64,000 bases of DNA from CAWJMF01 sp963843945 (GTDB lineage Bacteria; Vulcanimicrobiota; Vulcanimicrobiia; Vulcanimicrobiales; Vulcanimicrobiaceae), in contig CAWJMF010000002.1 in the NCBI GenBank assembly GCA_963843945.1, positions 1,426,001-1,490,000 on the forward strand. Reading direction: 5' to 3'. Made by a program: the position numbers and the translations under genes. Positions within the stretch are counted from its first letter, which is position 1. Every line of letters starts with the position of its first letter. The notes beneath the pieces were generated by a model, which saw only the letters and a list, made by a program, of their open reading frames with translations, searched no databases and was not told where the DNA came from. Below, in pieces: positions 61,741-64,000 of this stretch.

Positions 61741-61987
61741 CGGGAGAATCCCTTCACTCGGTGCCGTCGAGGCAATTTCGACCTCGTAGATAATGCTCGG
61801 ATCTCCCGCTTGGACAAGAACTCTGTTTTAAGCTCGTTGAAGGCCCGATCGGGACCTTGTGTCATCATGGTAAGAGCTCTTGTTGTCTAAGCCGTCGTTG
61901 CAATCGTGGCTGGTCCAAAGTGCGTACAATCCCCGGCGCACAACGATGACTCTTTGTCCCAGAATAGTTGACAACCGCACTTAGCTC
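61741..61987 (+). ncRNA. Candidate IS110 bridge RNA (3' noncoding end)
   Basis: Directly after the transposase TAA, arms CGGGAGA (61741-61747) and TCTCCCG (61802-61808) enclose an inner CGAGG/CCTCG hairpin (61768-61772, 61782-61786). They are followed by a hairpin with CCCGATCGGG at its centre (61844-61853), a palindrome AAGAGCTCTT (61872-61881), and a long-range GACAAGA/TCTTGTTGTC pairing. The density of stems fits a structured RNA. IS1111-type IS110 relatives encode their guide RNA on this side. Sequence-level confirmation is lacking. Confidence 0.4.
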
Positions 61988-62503
61988 GTTGTCGGAACGC
62001 AGGGTCTTCGGCAGACCACGCTCGTAGGCGATGTTTTCGAGAACCCGAATCACGTCCGCACCTCCGAACGAGAAGGCCGGCTCGATCGCCAGCGTCTCGC
62101 CGGTAAAATCGTCGACAACGTTGAGCAACCGGTACGTCCGGCCGTGCATCAGACGCGCATGCATGAAGTCGAGCGACCAGCGCTCGTTCGGCAGAGTTAC
62201 GGCCTCAACAGAGTTACCGCGGACATAGCGGACGTGCCGCTTTCGGGTCCGCATGACGTGCAGCCCGAGGGCACGGTAGATGCGGCGAAAGGCCCGTTCG
62301 CCGATTGTCCAGCCTTCGCGCCGGATCATGATGATGAGTCGGCGCCAGCCCCAGCGCAGACGCTCTGCGGCAAGAGCCTTGAGTCGCTCGATCAGTTTGG
62401 GATCGTCGACGCGGCGATGGCGGTATTGCATCGCTCGCTCGGAGATCCCGATCACGCGGCAGGCCGACCGTTGCGAGATGCCCAGTTCTTTGAGCGCCCT
62501 CAC
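61988..62503 (-). pseudogene. IS3 OrfB, N-terminal piece
   Basis: The first 172 residues of OrfB: helix-turn-helix GISQRSACRVIGISERAMQY, the HTH_21 segment WGWRRLIIMIRREGW, catalytic Asp112 in WSLDFMHA and the second Asp in TLRSDN, where homology stops. The open frame continues 41 codons into IS110 DNA. Its GTG overlaps the orfA stop. Confidence 0.9.
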
Positions 62504-62793
62504 CGCGTCTTTGCGCTGCGAGGGCCCCAGCCGTTTTTTTCGATAAGCTCCCGAACAGCGTCAAGCTCGAGTTCCTTGCGAGCGATAATGCGCTTCATCT
62601 GCGCGTTCTCGGCCTCGAGCTGCTTCAGCCGAACCAGGTCGCTTGTCTCGAGGCCGGCGTATTTGTCTCGCCAGCCGCGAACGGTGTTGGCATGAACTCC
62701 GAGCCGGCGCGCAATCGCGGTCGCGGGCGTACCCCCGTCGATCTCTTTAAGGGCCGCCACGATCTGGGCTTCGGTAAATCGCGACTTCTTCAC
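62500..62793 (-). CDS. IS3-family transposase OrfA
   Basis: A 97-residue helix-turn-helix protein: KKSRFTEAQIVAALKEIDGG, then VHANTVRGWRDKYAG, then a leucine-rich coiled coil. The GTG at 62793 is chosen because AAGGAG lies 8 bases upstream; an in-frame TTG lies 21 bases earlier. Near its end ATC GAA AAA AAC contains the slip heptamer A AAA AAC (62533-62539). The -1 frame reads KKRLGPSQRKDAVRALKELG straight into OrfB. Confidence 0.92.
   Translation of the reverse strand: MKKSRFTEAQIVAALKEIDGGTPATAIARRLGVHANTVRGWRDKYAGLETSDLVRLKQLEAENAQMKRIIARKELELDAVRELIEKNGWGPRSAKTR
62533..62539 (-). promoter_or_regulatory. IS3 -1 programmed frameshift heptamer
   Basis: A AAA AAC in the orfA frame, the canonical X XXY YYZ slip site. 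The -1 reading joins OrfA to OrfB without a stop codon. A similar A AAA AAA occurs in the other IS3 copy at 48366-48372. Confidence 0.85.
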
Positions 62794-62853
62794 GGTGAGG
62801 TCTCCTTGGGCCAATCGCCCGAGATCTCACAGTTTCAACCTACGACGTTTTCC

Positions 62854-62865
62854 GCCCTCAGGTCA
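62854..62865 (-). repeat. IS3 terminal inverted repeat, orfA side
   Basis: GCCCTCAGGTCA on the plus strand, the exact complement of the 60104-60115 repeat. Confidence 0.9.
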
Positions 62866-63266
62866 CCGCAGGGACGTTGACGCCGATGACCGGATCGACG
62901 ATAACGGTTGCCAGCGGCGACCGCGCGTTAAGCGTGGTCTTTCTTCCGACTCACTAATCATCTCGGCGCCGCTCAGGCGGACCGGCCAACTTGGACCTTA
63001 ATGGTCGTCGCGCGGAGGTGTGCGGATCCACAAGCGCGCGATCCGGTTGGCGGGACCACGAACGATTGTGTAGGGAATCACAGCGAGCACAACTGCGACC
63101 ACGAAGGTCTCGCCCGGATACACCTTCGCCCCCATTCTTGGCTCGCGCCATTGGCGCATCCATCTACGAACTGCGGTGCACAAGCGATCACACATTAGAC
63201 GACGCATCCGGCGCGTCCGTGGAAAGAGTCCTGTGGCGGCGGCCCGTTACGTGACCGCTCAGCTTT
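62866..63266. other. Intergenic region next to the IS3 end
   Basis: Apart from one weak short frame on the minus strand (62998-63135) no gene, terminator or repeat stands out. A plus-strand fragment MTGSTITVASGDRALSVVF ending near 62957 might be the end of a gene cut by the IS3 insertion, but nothing recognisable matches on the other side. Confidence 0.35.
62998..63135 (-). CDS. Possible small membrane protein
   Basis: A 45-codon frame with one hydrophobic helix (TFVVAVVLAVIPYTIV) and a basic tail (RIARLWIRTPPRDDH). An upstream in-frame start would give 69 residues with an Arg-rich head. No ribosome binding site is convincing and no family is recognised; kept because the helix-plus-basic-tail layout is protein-like. 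Confidence 0.3.
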   Translation of the reverse strand: MGAKVYPGETFVVAVVLAVIPYTIVRGPANRIARLWIRTPPRDDH

Positions 63267-63761
63267 TTACTTTGGCAAGCGAGAGTATTGGGTTTTAAAC
63301 ATTCCGATTTCTTGAGTCGGCGGCTCGCACTGATGAATTGCGGTAGTTGCGAACACATGATACGTGGTCGACTCGCTGAGATTTGGCAATGAGACGGCGT
63401 AGTCAACGCCCGATCGATCTGGTGTTGCAGCCGACTGAGGTAGCGTGGTCGGCAGGGCCGTCGGAATCCCCTCGATACTCGCCGTCGAATCAGCTCGAAG
63501 TTCTATCGGCACGCCGGTTGCAAGGCTTCCTGAATACGGGTAGGGTGCGCTAATGACTACACGGCTAACATCGGTCGGAATATTTGTCGCGCTGGGAATC
63601 GGGTAAAGCATCTGAATGACCGGATACGGACCTCCCGGACATCCAATGGTCGTCCCTCCGCCTTGCGAGCAACTTGATAACGCGAACGCTGAAGATACAG
63701 GAAGGACGAAGAATAAGTCGCGCATTAAACGCCCGCCAGCACTGTCAGTGGAGTGGTTCAT
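63267..63761 (-). CDS. Putative lipoprotein with Ig-like domain
   Basis: A 164-residue exported protein. The leader MRDLFFVLPVSSAFALSSC ends in a lipobox-like ALSSC, so it is probably a lipoprotein. The mature part reads VIQMLYPIPSATNIPTDVSR, VVISAPYPYSG and TTYHVFATTA, resembling bacterial Ig/fibronectin-like folds. The ATG at 63761 overlaps the stop of the preceding gene (ATGA); the ATG at 63725 would give a more typical leader length. Confidence 0.6.
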   Translation of the reverse strand: MNHSTDSAGGRLMRDLFFVLPVSSAFALSSCSQGGGTTIGCPGGPYPVIQMLYPIPSATNIPTDVSRVVISAPYPYSGSLATGVPIELRADSTASIEGIPTALPTTLPQSAATPDRSGVDYAVSLPNLSESTTYHVFATTAIHQCEPPTQEIGMFKTQYSRLPK

Positions 63762-64000
63762 TGAGTAGTAAAGTTGTAGGAACCACCGATCGGCACGATG
63801 CATGAACCGTTCGCTTGATTCACAAACGATATTTGAAACGTCGTGTTGGCAGTCAGTGACCCATGCGAAACGTAGGTAAGTTTGTCAGCGCCTGAAAATG
63901 GCGTCGCAATTGGACTAGGTATTGGGGTCGGAACCGGCGCTTTTAAGTTTCCAAGCGCTTGTGTCGGAAGACCTGATGCTGTAAGCACTACGGCGGCCGA
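63758..64000 (-). CDS. Exported Ig-like protein, C-terminal part (cut by window edge)
   Basis: The last 80 codons of a protein that enters from the right edge. A Pro/Thr-rich linker (APVPTPIPSPIATPF) precedes a beta-rich end (YVSHGSLTANTTFQISFVNQ). A GTG at 63988 is in frame but the open frame continues to the edge, so the true start is unknown. Its TGA overlaps the ATG of the lipoprotein gene, and the two look related in style. Confidence 0.55.
   Translation of the reverse strand, partial: SAAVVLTASGLPTQALGNLKAPVPTPIPSPIATPFSGADKLTYVSHGSLTANTTFQISFVNQANGSCIVPIGGSYNFTTQ

Larger units (their letters stand above)
60421..61987 (+). mobile_element. IS110-family insertion inside IS3 orfB
   Basis: About 1,567 bases separate the two halves of the IS3 orfB, which break within the Asp-Asn-Gly codons of the second catalytic motif. 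The insert carries an intact IS110-type transposase on the opposite strand, a left noncoding part of about 120 bases and a right noncoding part of about 245 bases. Ends lack inverted repeats, as usual for the family. Exact edges and the core dinucleotide are not resolved. Confidence 0.85.
60104..62865 (-). mobile_element. IS3-family element carrying a nested IS110 insertion
   Basis: Both IS3 ends are present: TGACCTGAGGGC at 60104-60115 and its exact complement at 62854-62865, each followed inward by a second shared block AAACTGTGAG. Inside are orfA and a split orfB on the minus strand. Removing the IS110 insertion (about 60421-61987) leaves about 1.2 kb, the normal IS3 size. No clear target duplication was seen beside the ends. 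Confidence 0.9.

Noticed and set aside
48032..62865. Composite transposon with identical flanking IS
   Set aside because: The two IS3 copies and the two IS110 copies differ from each other, and the left set is truncated.
1..64000. tRNA or rRNA genes
   Set aside because: No T-arm GGTTCGAATCC-type block with a matching acceptor stem and no rRNA-like stretch was seen by eye; a tRNAscan run would be decisive.

Overview
The window reads as one contig of a high-GC, diderm (Gram-negative type) bacterium. The supporting genes are a TonB-dependent receptor, a free TonB C-terminal domain, lipoprotein and Tat signals, and a complete late heme branch ending in protoheme. There is no rRNA or tRNA gene, so taxonomy is inference only. 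The mix of CarboxypepD-regulatory TonB receptors, free TonB_C proteins, hemE-F-H-Y and many secreted beta-propeller or Ig-like proteins would suit an uncultivated soil lineage such as Candidatus Eremiobacterota (WPS-2), but Proteobacteria or another diderm phylum is not excluded.

Layout. 1-5.8 kb: housekeeping and envelope genes: type 4 uracil-DNA glycosylase (cut by the window edge), a YbjQ-like protein, a GT2 glycosyltransferase, prfB with a classic programmed +1 frameshift, a GT-C membrane glycosyltransferase and a Tat-exported patatin lipase. 5.8-12.3 kb: a radical SAM/SPASM protein divergent from the translationally coupled heme operon hemE-hemF-hemH-hemY; the ferrochelatase carries a cysteine cluster typical of [2Fe-2S] ferrochelatases. 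12.3-19.6 kb: UPF0126 membrane protein, YtcJ-like amidohydrolase, CobW-type metallochaperone GTPase, membrane proteins and a TonB-dependent receptor.

19.6-47.9 kb: an accessory catabolic and secretory region. It has three paralogous arylsulfatases of about 790 aa (one minus, two plus), two alpha/beta hydrolases, an epoxide hydrolase, two glyoxalase-fold proteins, a quinone reductase divergent from a TetR repressor with a palindromic operator candidate, a beta-propeller protein broken by a frameshift, a second GT-C protein, a large zinc metalloprotease, HdeD-like, EthD-like and DUF1254 proteins, and an NHL-repeat secreted protein. The leaders of all three sulfatases hold unusual inverted-repeat structure.

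48.0-62.9 kb: a mobile-element-bounded block. Each side has an IS3-family element whose orfB is interrupted by an IS110-family transposase (48.0-50.2 kb, decayed; 60.1-62.9 kb, nested and nearly complete). Between them lie a secreted protein of unknown function, a tightly overlapping five-gene operon (FtsX-like ABC permease, CrtC/AttH-like lipocalin protein, three unknowns), an 0.8 kb spacer with a family of about 35-40 bp hairpin-forming repeats, and a FecR-TPR gene split by a frameshift. Codon use and base composition here look less GC-rich by eye than in the first 36 kb, suggesting acquisition. The noncoding 3' end of the nested IS110 element is highly structured and is a candidate bridge RNA. 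The window ends with two small secreted or lipoprotein genes on the minus strand, one cut by the edge.
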